DNA of 49,100 nucleotides from Bifidobacteriaceae bacterium (GTDB taxonomy: Bacteria > Actinomycetota > Actinomycetes > Actinomycetales > WQXJ01). The notes under the pieces are model-generated. The model ran no database searches and was not told the DNA's origin. It saw nothing but the letters and a program-made list of their open reading frames with translations. The position numbers were made by a program, and so were the translations under genes. Shown here one piece after another: positions 23,343 to 33,326 of this stretch. Position 1 is the first letter of the stretch; every line of letters starts with the position of its first letter. The DNA is taken from the NCBI GenBank assembly GCA_031270825.1, contig JAISXH010000015.1, positions 1-49,100 of the forward strand. The letters run 5' to 3'.

Positions 23343-23633
23343 ATGAGCGTTTTCCAGGTCAATTCAGAGACTTTGTCGGTGGTGGCCGGCGCCGCTAACG
23401 GTTCGATCGGCGTGATCCAGGCGGAGATCGCCGCCCTCAACGGTCATTGCGCCGAACTCGCCAGCGTCTGGACTGGCGGGGCCGCCAATGCTTTCGCCGG
23501 CGCCATGGAGCAGTGGCGGGGCGCCCAACGCACAGTCGAGGAGGCTCTGGCCTCGCTCAGCCAGGCCCTGGTCGCGGCCGGGCAGGGCTACGCGGAAGTC
23601 GAGCAGGCCAACACGTCATTGTTCGCCCGCTGA
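23343..23633 (+). CDS. WXG100 (ESAT-6-like) protein
   Basis: A 96-residue helical hairpin protein with the W-x-G turn at W43-T44-G45 (ASVWTGGAANAFAGAMEQW). WXG100 proteins are substrates or partners of type VII (Esx) secretion and usually come in pairs; here there is no second Esx gene and no EccC-type ATPase nearby. An AGGAG ribosome site precedes the ATG. Its last 18 bp overlap the 3' end of a histidine kinase gene on the other strand. Its secretion machinery must be encoded elsewhere. Confidence 0.88.
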   Translation: MSVFQVNSETLSVVAGAANGSIGVIQAEIAALNGHCAELASVWTGGAANAFAGAMEQWRGAQRTVEEALASLSQALVAAGQGYAEVEQANTSLFAR

Positions 23634-24872
23634 GGTCTCCTGGCCCCCATCCGGGGCCGGCGGCGGTGCCGGGGCGTTAGCTGTGGCTGTTTCCGGCGCG
23701 ATCCCGTCGGGCGCCGGCGGGTCGGCAACCGGCAACCAGGCCTTCAGCTCGGTCTGACCGGACTCGTTGGAACGCAGGGTCAAGCCGCCGCCACGGGCCC
23801 CGAGCCGCAGTTGGCGGTCGGCTAGACCGCCGGAGGGACTGCAGGTCTCGCCCAGGGGGAGGCCGTCATTGGCGACGGTCAGAACCAGCTGCCGGCTGCC
23901 TGGGTCCCCCACCAGGTCGAGCGCCGCCGTGATCGATCTGGCGGAGCCGTGCTTGAGAGCGTTGGTGATGGCCTCGTCGAGAACTGAGACCAGCACCGCT
24001 CGCGAGGCGACATCCATAGCTGGCTCCAGCACCGTGTCGTAGGCGGCCGCCCTGGCCGAGACATCGAGGTTGACCGAGACGCTGGCCGGCACCCGGCCAA
24101 TGGACAACGTCAGGGCCTGGTGCAAACCGATGTCGGCGCCAATGGGAAACAAGGAGTGGGACAGCTGACGGACGTCGTCCTCGCGCAGGCGGTCAATGTC
24201 TTGAATGATCTCACGCAGGAGTTTGATCGCCACTTGGTCGTCGTTCACCTGCGCCATCGGAATGACTTCGGCCTGCAAGCGGCTAGCGGTGAAGACCAGA
24301 CGCTGCTGCACTTGGTCATGAAGAACTGAGGAGATCTCGCGGCGAACCCGTAGCTCAGCGTTCTCGCGTTCCAAGGCGGCGGCGCGGGCCTCGAACTCCA
24401 TTTCCGCCATCGCCCGCTCGGCTTTGACGGCACGGACTTGCGACTTGGCCAGATGCATCGAGACGCTGATGCAGGCGAACGGCACCGCCACCGCCAGCAG
24501 AGCCTCGAGCCTCCACGGGCCGATCAGGAAAGTGCTGCCCCAAACCGCCAGCTCGACACCAAAGCGCAGCGCTCCGGCGCCGATCGAGAAGATCAGCGCA
24601 ACCGTCAAACGCCAGGCCAACGATTCCCCGGTGGGATAGAACGGCACCACGGCGGCGGCGCCGATCAGGGCGGGAACAAAGGCGAAAGACCAAATCCCCA
24701 GCAGGTAGCTGCCGGCGGCGGGCGAGAACGTGGCGACCATGGATGCCCAGCCCCAGACCGCGAACCATTCCAGCACCAAGGACAGGGAAATGATCAGCAT
24801 GATCGACACAGCAAAACTGAGGTAGACCCACCGCTCCCCCGCTCGGTCAGTCCGCCACGACCAGCGCGCCAT
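23616..24872 (-). CDS. NarL-class sensor histidine kinase
   Basis: A 418-residue kinase. Four or five hydrophobic helices occupy residues 15-140, followed by a coiled coil (AERAMAEMEFEARAAALERE) and the HisKA_3-type H-box RREISSVLHDQVQQRLVF with H185. The HATPase N-box is DEAITNALKHGSA. The C-terminal 40 residues form an Ala/Pro tail. It should phosphorylate the response regulator whose gene ends 6 bp upstream. No separate extracellular sensor domain is visible, so the membrane segment itself may sense. Its 3' end overlaps the WXG100 gene on the opposite strand. Confidence 0.88.
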   Translation of the reverse strand: MARWSWRTDRAGERWVYLSFAVSIMLIISLSLVLEWFAVWGWASMVATFSPAAGSYLLGIWSFAFVPALIGAAAVVPFYPTGESLAWRLTVALIFSIGAGALRFGVELAVWGSTFLIGPWRLEALLAVAVPFACISVSMHLAKSQVRAVKAERAMAEMEFEARAAALERENAELRVRREISSVLHDQVQQRLVFTASRLQAEVIPMAQVNDDQVAIKLLREIIQDIDRLREDDVRQLSHSLFPIGADIGLHQALTLSIGRVPASVSVNLDVSARAAAYDTVLEPAMDVASRAVLVSVLDEAITNALKHGSARSITAALDLVGDPGSRQLVLTVANDGLPLGETCSPSGGLADRQLRLGARGGGLTLRSNESGQTELKAWLPVADPPAPDGIAPETATANAPAPPPAPDGGQETSAGEQ

Positions 24873-24878
24873 GACCGG

Positions 24879-25541
24879 CTATCTTCGCGAGGTCTGCTGC
24901 AAGAACCTCAACACCGCGGCGACGCGGGGGGAAGCGTCATGCGATGTGATACCCAGAAGCTTGTAGATCGCCTGCAAGTGGTTCTCGACCGAGCGCCGGG
25001 ACAGGCCCAGCAGTTCGGCCGCGGTGGCATTGGAGAAACCCTGCGACACCAGCCTGAGGACCTGCAACTGAGCGGAGGACAATTGGGACACGGCGGTGCC
25101 CTCGCGGGCTGTGGACCGTTCGGCCAACTCCGGGTCCAAGATGATCTCGCCCCGGGCGGCGGCCTCAATCGACCGGAAGAGCACGTCCTTGGTGACCGAG
25201 GAACGCTTGGACAGATAGGACCAGGGCCGGGCCACGTTCGACCCGATCGACACCACCAGGTCCATGACATCGTGGCTCGACAACAACATGACGATCAGGT
25301 TCGGGTCGGCGCGCTGCATCGAGACTCCCAGAGCCACGCCGTTGCCGTCACCCAGCACCACATCCATCAAGACCAGATCGACCGATCCGGGCGGGAACTT
25401 GGCGCGCGCATCCGCCGCGCCTGAAGCCGACCCGATCACCTCCAGGCCTTGGTGGCTCGAGGCCAGATCGGTGAGCATCGAGCGAAGCAGATCCTCGTCT
25501 TCGATGATCCCGATCCGCACGGGAGCCGGTGCGGTATTCAT
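24879..25541 (-). CDS. NarL/FixJ-family response regulator
   Basis: A 220-residue regulator. The receiver has IIEDEDLLR and phospho-acceptor D60 in VDLVLMDVVLGDGNG. The C-terminal LuxR-type helix-turn-helix reads LSSAQLQVLRLVSQGFSNAT, then AAELLGLSRRSVENHLQAIY. The ATG at 25541 lies 7 nt after TAGTTT, so the operon is probably leaderless; an ATG further upstream is less likely. It is transcribed before its partner kinase. Confidence 0.92.
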   Translation of the reverse strand: MNTAPAPVRIGIIEDEDLLRSMLTDLASSHQGLEVIGSASGAADARAKFPPGSVDLVLMDVVLGDGNGVALGVSMQRADPNLIVMLLSSHDVMDLVVSIGSNVARPWSYLSKRSSVTKDVLFRSIEAAARGEIILDPELAERSTAREGTAVSQLSSAQLQVLRLVSQGFSNATAAELLGLSRRSVENHLQAIYKLLGITSHDASPRVAAVLRFLQQTSRR

Positions 25542-25548
25542 GGCTCTC

Positions 25549-25554
25549 AAACTA
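25549..25554 (-). promoter_or_regulatory. -10 hexamer TAGTTT of the NarL-type operon
   Basis: TAGTTT ends 7 nt before the regulator ATG at 25541. Confidence 0.5.
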
Positions 25555-25783
25555 GCGCTTTTACCTAGATCGCGCACCTTTGCCTCCGAATCCGCTGAAC
25601 AAAGTGGACTGACCGGCCAGGGGGCGCCCCTGTGCCTGGCGCCGCGCCGCCGGCGCGACCTTCCCCCAAGGCCAGCGCGTTACAAAGACAACGCCAAGAT
25701 CGCCGGAGCGGGCTGGCCCAGCTCCCCAACGATCAGGCGCCGGAGAGGTTCATCGCCAGTTCGCGGGGCTTCCAAGATGAGAA

Positions 25784-25825
25784 GGGCCTGGGGACAGTGT
25801 CACGGAAAACACTGGCCCCAGGCCC
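25784..25825 (-). terminator. Strong terminator after groEL
   Basis: GGGCCTGGGG and CCCCAGGCCC form a 10-bp stem, extended inward by AGTGT/ACACT, about 16 nt past the groEL stop. On the minus strand TTCTCATCTT follows. Confidence 0.85.
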
Positions 25826-25841
25826 GTAAAATTGCTCAGGA

Positions 25842-27539
<1,698 letters not shown>

Positions 27540-27577
27540 TCACGTCACGCTGGCCGTACTGGACCTCACCTGGTTCG

Positions 27578-27604
27578 TTATCACTCCCATAGCGAGAGTG
27601 CTAA
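27578..27604 (-). promoter_or_regulatory. CIRCE operator 1 (HrcA site)
   Basis: TTATCACTC-N9-GAGTGCTAA matches the CIRCE consensus TTAGCACTC-N9-GAGTGCTAA except at one position. It lies upstream of groEL. Confidence 0.9.
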
Positions 27605-27611
27605 TCAATGG

Positions 27612-27638
27612 TTAGCACTCTACCGCGTCGAGTGCAAG
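27612..27638 (-). promoter_or_regulatory. CIRCE operator 2 (HrcA site)
   Basis: TTAGCACTC-N9-GAGTGCAAG has a perfect left half and two mismatches at the outer end of the right half. It is separated by only 7 bp from operator 1, so two HrcA dimers could bind side by side. Confidence 0.8.
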
Positions 27639-27674
27639 CTGGGAAACGGTGCGTCCGCTAGCTGAACGCCTCGG

Positions 27675-28295
27675 TCACTTCACCACCACGACCACGTTGC
27701 CGCCTGCCACCTGCGGGTCCAGCTCGACGGCGGTGGCGCCCAGCACTCTGGCCACCTCATTAGCCGTGTCCAGCTGGGCGTCGGTCGAATAGTAGACGGT
27801 CGACAGATCCGGATTCTTCGGGCTGATGTCGAATGTCTTGTCCGCGTTGGCGAACCCGGCTCCCACCAACTGCTCTGCGGCCGTCGCGGCAGCGCCCCTG
27901 GTTTGGCCGGCGTTGTAGACGGTCACCACAATTGTCTTGTCGATCACCGGCGTCGGGATATCTGTGGCGGCAGTCGGCGCGGTGGTCGGCGGGGGCGCGG
28001 TTTCGCTGGGAGTGAGCGGCGGCTCGGATGTGGCTGGGGCGCCAGAAGCCGAGGTGCCGCCTGAGCCAGGCGATTGCGAGGCTGTGGGCGAGCCGCTGGC
28101 GGCGCCGCCGGGCAACTTGTCGGCCAAGAAATGCACCGCCAGAAACGCCACGCTTGGCACCAACACGATCACCAACAAGAACGGCCACACCCGGCTCCAG
28201 GCGTTTCGGTGCGCCGCGTGGACTTCCTTGGGCCTCGCATTCAGGTCGATCTGGTCGAACTCATCCGGCGGGTACGGGTAGGCGTTCTTGCTCAC
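27675..28295 (-). CDS. LytR C-terminal-domain membrane protein
   Basis: A 206-residue protein: a short cytoplasmic N-terminus, one membrane helix (about 35-57), a Ser/Thr/Pro/Gly linker (about 63-115) and a LytR C-terminal domain (TIVVTVYNAGQTRGAAATAA, then LGATAVELDP). In Actinomycetota this domain occurs alone or fused to LytR-CpsA-Psr enzymes that attach glycopolymers to the cell wall; there is no LCP catalytic domain here. It should face the cell wall. The GTG at 28295 lies 7 nt after TAGGCT. It runs in the same direction as DUF3263, which ends 27 bp upstream. Confidence 0.88.
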   Translation of the reverse strand: MSKNAYPYPPDEFDQIDLNARPKEVHAAHRNAWSRVWPFLLVIVLVPSVAFLAVHFLADKLPGGAASGSPTASQSPGSGGTSASGAPATSEPPLTPSETAPPPTTAPTAATDIPTPVIDKTIVVTVYNAGQTRGAAATAAEQLVGAGFANADKTFDISPKNPDLSTVYYSTDAQLDTANEVARVLGATAVELDPQVAGGNVVVVVK

Positions 28296-28302
28296 GGTTT
28301 CC

Positions 28303-28308
28303 AGCCTA
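28303..28308 (-). promoter_or_regulatory. -10 hexamer TAGGCT before the LytR-C gene
   Basis: TAGGCT is followed by GGAAACC and then the GTG at 28295, so the gene can be transcribed separately from DUF3263. Confidence 0.5.
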
Positions 28309-28322
28309 TAGGTTTCCCCGCC

Positions 28323-28604
28323 TCAGACCGGTGGATCCAGGCGGCGTGCTGAGCGGGCGCGGTGCCTTTCAAGTCGCTGGCGGCGCAATCGCTTCACTAG
28401 CTGGGGGTCGAAGGCCAGGGCCGCATCGGTGTCGATAAGCCGGCCCAAGAGTTCGTAATAACGAGTCGGTTCCATCTCGAACAACTCGCGGATGGCGGCC
28501 TCCTTGGAACCCTCATAGCACCAGTGTTGCCGCTCAAACATCAGCACCCGACGCTCGGCGTCCCCCAGTTCTGCCGTCTGACCGGCCCGCGCCGCCTGAC
28601 CCAT
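28323..28604 (-). CDS. DUF3263 protein
   Basis: A 93-residue protein of the actinobacterial DUF3263 family: RVLMFERQHWCYEGSKEAAI, RELFEMEPTRYYELLGRLID and KRLRRQRLERHRARSARRL. It has the look of a small helix-turn-helix protein with a basic C-terminus, and DNA binding is inferred. The ATG at 28604 has a GGGAGG site 5 nt upstream, which excludes the much longer upstream extension that would run antisense to ung. The neighbouring LytR-C and ung genes are frequent companions of this family. Confidence 0.88.
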   Translation of the reverse strand: MGQAARAGQTAELGDAERRVLMFERQHWCYEGSKEAAIRELFEMEPTRYYELLGRLIDTDAALAFDPQLVKRLRRQRLERHRARSARRLDPPV

Positions 28605-28732
28605 TGATCCTCCCGAAATCCCCAGCCCGCTGGTGCCTGTCGAATACGTGTCAGCAGGTTCCCAGCCGCATTCCCGAGGCCATGTTAACCCGCGCCAGGC
28701 CGATCCTGGCCGGGGCCGCGCCGATGTCGCGG

Positions 28733-28738
28733 TAACGT
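28733..28738 (+). promoter_or_regulatory. -10 hexamer TAACGT of ung
   Basis: TAACGT ends 7 nt before the ung ATG at 28746, and there is no ribosome site between them. Confidence 0.5.
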
Positions 28739-28745
28739 CTTCGCC

Positions 28746-29426
28746 ATGAGCCAGCCCGCGCCCCTCGCCGAACTGATCGACCCGAGCTGGGCTGACGCCT
28801 TGGCGGAGGTCGAACCGGGTATCAGGGCGATGGGCCAGTTCTTGCGCGCCGAGAACGCCGCCGGCCGCGGCTACCTGCCGGCCGGCCAGAACGTGCTGCG
28901 CGCCTTCACCCACCCGCTGGACCAGGTCAAGATCCTGATCGTGGGCCAGGACCCGTATCCCACGCCCGGCCATCCAGTGGGCCTGAGCTTTTCGGTCGCA
29001 CCCGACGTGCGACCTCTGCCCGGTTCTCTGCGCAACATCTTCCAAGAGTTGACGCACGATGCCGCCGTGCCGCCTCCCAGCAGCGGCGACCTCACGGCTT
29101 GGTTCGACCAGGGGGTGATGCTCCTGAATCGCGTGTTGACCGTTCGCCCCGGGGCGCCAGGTTCGCATCGCGGGAAAGGCTGGGAGCAGATCACCGCCTA
29201 CGCCATCGACGTGTTGGTCCGGCGCGGCGGACCGCTAGTGGCCATTTTGTGGGGCCGCGACGCCGCCAGCCTGGCCCCGCGTTTGAACGACGTGCCCCGG
29301 ATCGAATCGGCCCACCCCTCGCCGCTCTCGGCCAGCCGCGGTTTCTTCGGCTCGCGCCCCTTCACCCGCACCAACGCCCTCTTGGCCGAACAGGGCGCCA
29401 GTCCGGTGGACTGGCGCCTCCCTTGA
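28746..29426 (+). CDS. ung: Uracil-DNA glycosylase, family 1
   Basis: A 226-residue family-1 UNG. The water-activating loop [18 protein letters not shown] carries the catalytic Asp, [11 protein letters not shown] is the central strand and [17 protein letters not shown] is the minor-groove intercalation loop with the second catalytic residue, His. It removes uracil from DNA to start base-excision repair. It is monocistronic, divergent from DUF3263, with a probable leaderless promoter. Confidence 0.97.
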   Translation: MSQPAPLAELIDPSWADALAEVEPGIRAMGQFLRAENAAGRGYLPAGQNVLRAFTHPLDQVKILIVGQDPYPTPGHPVGLSFSVAPDVRPLPGSLRNIFQELTHDAAVPPPSSGDLTAWFDQGVMLLNRVLTVRPGAPGSHRGKGWEQITAYAIDVLVRRGGPLVAILWGRDAASLAPRLNDVPRIESAHPSPLSASRGFFGSRPFTRTNALLAEQGASPVDWRLP

Positions 29427-29512
29427 AGAACCAATCCGGACGCCGTCCCGATTCCGCTGACTCCCGGCCCAGAACCGGCCCACCCCTGGCTTAGCCCAGA
29501 AGCAGCCGCCGC

Positions 29513-29592
29513 GACCGCCGCCGGCATCAGGGCCACACGGACGCGCTGATCTATGGCCGTTCGGGCGCCGCCGGGACCGCCGCGGGCATCAG
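29513..29592. repeat. Direct repeat downstream of amrS
   Basis: GACCGCCGCCGGCATCAG (29513-29530) recurs with one change as GACCGCCGCGGGCATCAG (29575-29592), 62 bp apart, just outside the amrS stop. Confidence 0.7.
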
Positions 29593-29593
29593 C

Positions 29594-30607
29594 TCAAGAC
29601 CAGCGGCCTGGCACAGCCGCGCCGCAGGCGGGGCACTGGCCATCCGGGCCCAGGCGCTGGCGGCGGATCGAATAGCCGTCGCGAATCACCAACGCCTGGC
29701 CGCAGGCAGGACAATAGGTCGTCGATCCGGCCTCATCCCAGACGTTGCCTAGGTAGACGTGTCTGAGCCCGTTGGCCTGGGCGCGGGCGCGGGCGCGCCG
29801 CAAGGTGGCGAGCGGCGTGCGCGGCCGGTCCAACATGCGGGCGGCTGGGTGAAAGGCCGAGAAGTGCAGGGGCACATCGGCGCCGAGCTCACTGGCCACC
29901 CAGTTGGTGAGCCGGTCGATCTCCGAATCTGAGTCGTTCAGCTCCGGGATCAACAACGTGGTCACCTCAGTCCAGACCGAGGTCTCGTGAACCAGGTAGC
30001 GCAGCGTGTCCTGGACCACTTCGAGCCGTCCGCCGGTGATTCTGCGATAGAAATCCGCGTCGAACGATTTCAAGTCGATGTTGGCGGCGTCCATGGCTCC
30101 GAACAAGTCGGCCGCCCCGGCGGCGGTGACGTAACCAGCGCTGACGGCGATGTTCTTCAGTCCCCGCTGGCGCGCGGCCAGGGCCGCGTCGACCGCGTAT
30201 TCGGTGAATATGATCGGGTCGTTGTAGGTGTAGGCAACCGACGCGCAGCCGGTGCGCGCGGCCGCGGCGGCGATTTCCGCTGGACTGGCTTGCGCCATCA
30301 GCGTGTCCATGTCCCGCGCGGTCGAGATCTCCCAGTTCTGGCAGAACCGGCAGCCCAGATTGCAGCCGGCGGTGCCGAACGAAAAGACACTCGACCCGGG
30401 CAGGAAATGGTAGAGCGGCTTCTTCTCCACCGGGTCGGAGGCGAAGCCCGAGCTGCGCCCATAGGTTGTCAGTTCGAGCGCGCCGTCGACATTCTGACGG
30501 ACAAAGCAGAACCCGCGCTGACCCGGACGCAGCCGGCAGAACCGAGGGCACAGATCGCATTGGACCCTTCCGTCCGGGGCCAGGTGCCAATGCCGCGCCG
30601 CGGTCAC
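29594..30607 (-). CDS. amrS: AmmeMemoRadiSam system radical SAM enzyme
   Basis: A 337-residue radical SAM protein. The [4Fe-4S] site is C82-x3-C86-x2-C89 (GCNLGCRFCQNWEIST). An N-terminal Cys cluster (CDLCPRFC, then GFC) precedes it, and two C-terminal CPAC motifs can bind metal. It resembles pyruvate-formate-lyase activating enzymes but belongs to the AmrS family that travels with AMMECR1 and MEMO homologues. The reaction and substrate are not settled. The GTG at 30607 overlaps the amrA stop (GTGA), so a longer N-terminus is unlikely. It is the last gene of the amrB-amrA-amrS operon. Confidence 0.92.
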   Translation of the reverse strand: MTAARHWHLAPDGRVQCDLCPRFCRLRPGQRGFCFVRQNVDGALELTTYGRSSGFASDPVEKKPLYHFLPGSSVFSFGTAGCNLGCRFCQNWEISTARDMDTLMAQASPAEIAAAAARTGCASVAYTYNDPIIFTEYAVDAALAARQRGLKNIAVSAGYVTAAGAADLFGAMDAANIDLKSFDADFYRRITGGRLEVVQDTLRYLVHETSVWTEVTTLLIPELNDSDSEIDRLTNWVASELGADVPLHFSAFHPAARMLDRPRTPLATLRRARARAQANGLRHVYLGNVWDEAGSTTYCPACGQALVIRDGYSIRRQRLGPDGQCPACGAAVPGRWS

Positions 30608-31407
30608 GTCTCCTCCGCGACGCCTCGGTCCGCCGACGCCGTCCGATCCTCTTCGAAGGCAGTCACCGTGTAACGCCAAATGCGCACGTCACCGTCCCAA
30701 TAGCCGGCAGGCAGGCCGGCTTTGCGGACCAGATGGGCCAAGAACAGCTCCGGGGTCGGCAACTGGTCCCAGACCTGCGGCAAGAAGGTGCCGCGTCGGC
30801 CGCGGGCGGCCAGGACCAATCCATCCACTCCCGGACGGAGCTGGCCCGCCAGGTCCGCCCGGTCCGCGAACGCCAGTGGCAAGGGCTCGCTCAGGACGGA
30901 CACCTCGATGTCGACCCGATCCACTTCGCCTGCCGGCAGCGGCGCGAAGCGGGGATCGCCGAAAGCGGCGTCGATGGCGTTGTACTGAACGTCCTTGGCC
31001 AGCGGCCGATGCGCCTCGAGCGAGCCGATACAGCCGCGCAGTTCGCCGTGCCGGGTCAAAGTGACGAACGCCGCGCCCGGTCGGGCCAAGAAATCCCATC
31101 CGGCCAATTCGGGACCAAGCTGGCCCGGCCCGGCCGGCGCCGTCCGCGCGGTGGCGGTCGAGAGCCCGGCCGGCTCGCCGATCCGGGAAGCAGGCCCAGA
31201 CGCTGGTTCACCGCCCATTCCCGCCTCGACCGGCCGCCCGGTTGGCGCTCCGCCCTGGCCAAGCCCGCCAGCCGCCGGCCCGAACCGGTCCAACAGGGCC
31301 GAGACCTCGGCCGACGGCGGCCGCCGCCCGCTGGCCACGCATTCGATAGCTTCCCTGGCCAGCCCCGTCAGCAAAGGGCCGGCGGCGGGTGGGAAGTCAG
31401 ACGGCAT
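30604..31407 (-). CDS. amrA: AmmeMemoRadiSam system protein A (AMMECR1 domain)
   Basis: A 267-residue AMMECR1-domain protein with the family block GELRGCIGSLEAHRPLAKDV, then NAIDAAFGDPRFAPL, which holds the invariant LRGCIG. Unlike compact homologues, a Gly/Pro/Ala-rich stretch of about 55 residues separates the first helices (residues 10-42) from the core (from about 102). The ATG at 31407 overlaps the end of amrB by 11 bp, and the stop overlaps the amrS GTG. The human homologue's role is unclear. The tight coupling implies equimolar synthesis with its two partners. Confidence 0.9.
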   Translation of the reverse strand: MPSDFPPAAGPLLTGLAREAIECVASGRRPPSAEVSALLDRFGPAAGGLGQGGAPTGRPVEAGMGGEPASGPASRIGEPAGLSTATARTAPAGPGQLGPELAGWDFLARPGAAFVTLTRHGELRGCIGSLEAHRPLAKDVQYNAIDAAFGDPRFAPLPAGEVDRVDIEVSVLSEPLPLAFADRADLAGQLRPGVDGLVLAARGRRGTFLPQVWDQLPTPELFLAHLVRKAGLPAGYWDGDVRIWRYTVTAFEEDRTASADRGVAEET

Positions 31408-32212
31408 CGGGCGCCTCGGTCTGATAGGCGACCGCGGCGTAACCAACCACCGCCGAACGGTCCCCGGCCGTGTCGCCGGAATTGCGGTAGTCCAACAACT
31501 GCGGCCGCAGCCCGCGGCGGCGCGCCGCCCAGCTCAAGCCGTTGACGGGGTAGACGCCACAGGCCTGATCACTGGACAATTCCGGGGACAGCGCCATGAT
31601 CTGGGCTAACGTGGCCTGGTCGACCTCGCGGGCGGTGGTGTGGGGCAGGTAGTGGCTGAGGTCGGAACTGACCACGACCAGCGTTTCAGGACCGCCCCAA
31701 ACCGCGTCCAGAACCGCCGCCACGCTAGCGGGCCGGGCCCAGCCGACCGCCAGCGGCAGAACTGGCGTGTCGGCGCCAAGGACCGTCTGGATGAACGGCA
31801 GTTGCACCTCTAAAGAATGCTCACGGGCGTGGACCTCAGGGCTGACGATCACCTCCGGCAGCTTTTCGACCAGCGCGGCGCCTTCGCGCCAGACCGGGAC
31901 ATCGCCCAGCGGCGTGCGCAGCGAGTCCGCGCCGGGCAAGGCCAGATAAGCGGTGCCAACGTGATGGCAGGGGCCCAGCAGCACCACGCGCTCGTAGGCG
32001 CCATCGAGGGCGGCGTAACCGATCCCGGCGGTGGGACCGGAATAGACGTAACCGGCGTGCGGGACCACCAGCGCTTTGACCGGGCCCGCGCCGGTCAGCC
32101 GCGGCAGCGCCCGGCGCCCCTGCGCCAAGAGCGAGTCGACCTGGGCAGACAGCTCGTCAGGACGAGCCGGGTAGAACAATCCCGCGACTGCCGGCGGACG
32201 CACAGTGGGCAC
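31397..32212 (-). CDS. amrB: AmmeMemoRadiSam system protein B (MEMO1 family)
   Basis: A 271-residue MEMO-family protein with VRPPAVAGLFYPARPDEL at the N-terminus, ALVVPHAGYVYSGPTA, LGPCHHV, SPEVHAREHSLEVQLPFIQ and SSDLSHYLPH. The His/Asp/Cys positions match the metal site of the dioxygenase-like fold. Human MEMO1 binds copper or iron, but an enzymatic activity for bacterial members is not agreed. The start is GTG at 32212, 6 nt after TAGGCT, so the operon is probably leaderless. It is the first gene of amrB-amrA-amrS. Confidence 0.92.
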   Translation of the reverse strand: MPTVRPPAVAGLFYPARPDELSAQVDSLLAQGRRALPRLTGAGPVKALVVPHAGYVYSGPTAGIGYAALDGAYERVVLLGPCHHVGTAYLALPGADSLRTPLGDVPVWREGAALVEKLPEVIVSPEVHAREHSLEVQLPFIQTVLGADTPVLPLAVGWARPASVAAVLDAVWGGPETLVVVSSDLSHYLPHTTAREVDQATLAQIMALSPELSSDQACGVYPVNGLSWAARRRGLRPQLLDYRNSGDTAGDRSAVVGYAAVAYQTEAPDAV

Positions 32213-32218
32213 AGACCA

Positions 32219-32224
32219 AGCCTA
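32219..32224 (-). promoter_or_regulatory. -10 hexamer TAGGCT of the amr operon
   Basis: TAGGCT ends 6 nt before the amrB GTG at 32212. No ribosome site is present. Confidence 0.55.
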
Positions 32225-32337
32225 GTTGTCCCGCCGAAACGGCACCATGCGCCACCGGAATGGTCCGGTGGCCGTTCTTAGAAAACTCTCACGCTGCTCT
32301 GGGCAACGCCTTAGTTCGGCGCGCCAGGCTAGATGCC

Positions 32338-33189
32338 ATGACAACCAACGATCCGAGCCCGGCGCAGCCACCCGAGACCGGCGCCGGACCAATCCCGAGT
32401 CAGAATCCGATCCCGTCAACTCGAAACCAGGGCGACCCGACCGGGCCGGACAAACCAAGCGAACCGCCTGTTCCAGGGCCCGATGCGTCCGCCGACACGT
32501 CCGCCTTCGGCCCTGCCGGCCACAGCCTGCCCGGTTACGGGCCGGTGGCGCTTCAATCGGGGCCGCCCGCAACTGCCTCCGCCCACCATCCGCGCTCTAG
32601 GCGGGTCTTGGCCGCGGCCATGGGCGCCGGGCTCTTGGTGCTGGCGGCCGGAGGGGTCGCCGGGGCCGCGATCATGCGCGCCGCCGGCGACGACGACGAC
32701 CTGCGCTCCTACTCCCATGTCCAGGTTCCGGGCCCAACCGTCCCCGAACAGCCTGGTCCGACAGCCCCTGTTCAACCAGGCGCCGCCTTGGGCCAGCCCG
32801 AAGGGACGCCCACCGCTCCTGACGCCAACGGCGCCCAGGTCGAACCAACGGCCCAGCCGTCCGGCCCGGCAGGCGCCCTGCCGAGTCGCGCCGCCAGCTC
32901 GACGCCGGGCGCGCTGTTGACCGAGGCCCAGGCCAAAGACCTGGCGCTGGCGCGCATACCTGGCGGGGCTTTGATCGAAGCAGGGGCGGAACACAACGAA
33001 CCCCGCGGCGCCCTCGACATAGTCAGCACCCAGGAGGGGGCTGTCTCGATCCAACTACACCTGGATTACGACGACGGCCGCTATGTCTACGAAGGTGAAA
33101 TCATCCGCGGCCAGGACGAATACGACTTCGAGTTGGATGCGGTCACAGGCCGCTTCATTGAATGGGAACACGACTCCGACCACCGCTGA
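32338..33189 (+). CDS. Membrane-anchored PepSY-domain protein
   Basis: A 283-residue protein. A disordered Pro/Ser/Gly N-terminus (1-88) precedes one membrane helix (about 92-114, RVLAAAMGAGLLVLAAGGVA), a Pro/Gln-rich external linker and a C-terminal PepSY domain: LTEAQAKDLALARIPGGALI, then the strand VYEGEIIRGQDEYDFELDAV with TGRFIEWEHD. PepSY domains often inhibit peptidases or sense extracellular states. The gene precedes a kinase/regulator pair in the same direction, so it may modulate or report to it. CAGGCT lies 7 nt before the ATG at 32338. Confidence 0.82.
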   Translation: MTTNDPSPAQPPETGAGPIPSQNPIPSTRNQGDPTGPDKPSEPPVPGPDASADTSAFGPAGHSLPGYGPVALQSGPPATASAHHPRSRRVLAAAMGAGLLVLAAGGVAGAAIMRAAGDDDDLRSYSHVQVPGPTVPEQPGPTAPVQPGAALGQPEGTPTAPDANGAQVEPTAQPSGPAGALPSRAASSTPGALLTEAQAKDLALARIPGGALIEAGAEHNEPRGALDIVSTQEGAVSIQLHLDYDDGRYVYEGEIIRGQDEYDFELDAVTGRFIEWEHDSDHR

Positions 33190-33326
33190 CCGACCTGGGC
33201 GACCGCGTGACAACGCCAGCGACGGGAATAGGCCAAACCGCCGCACAACCCGGCGATCCGACTGATAACCGCGCCGGTCGCAAGTATTGCGGCCGCCAGG
33301 GCATACCGTCTGGCAGAGTATCGCCT

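Noticed and set aside
28605..29168. N-terminal extension of DUF3263 to a much earlier ATG
   Set aside because: It would run antisense through ung, and a strong GGGAGG site already marks the ATG at 28604.
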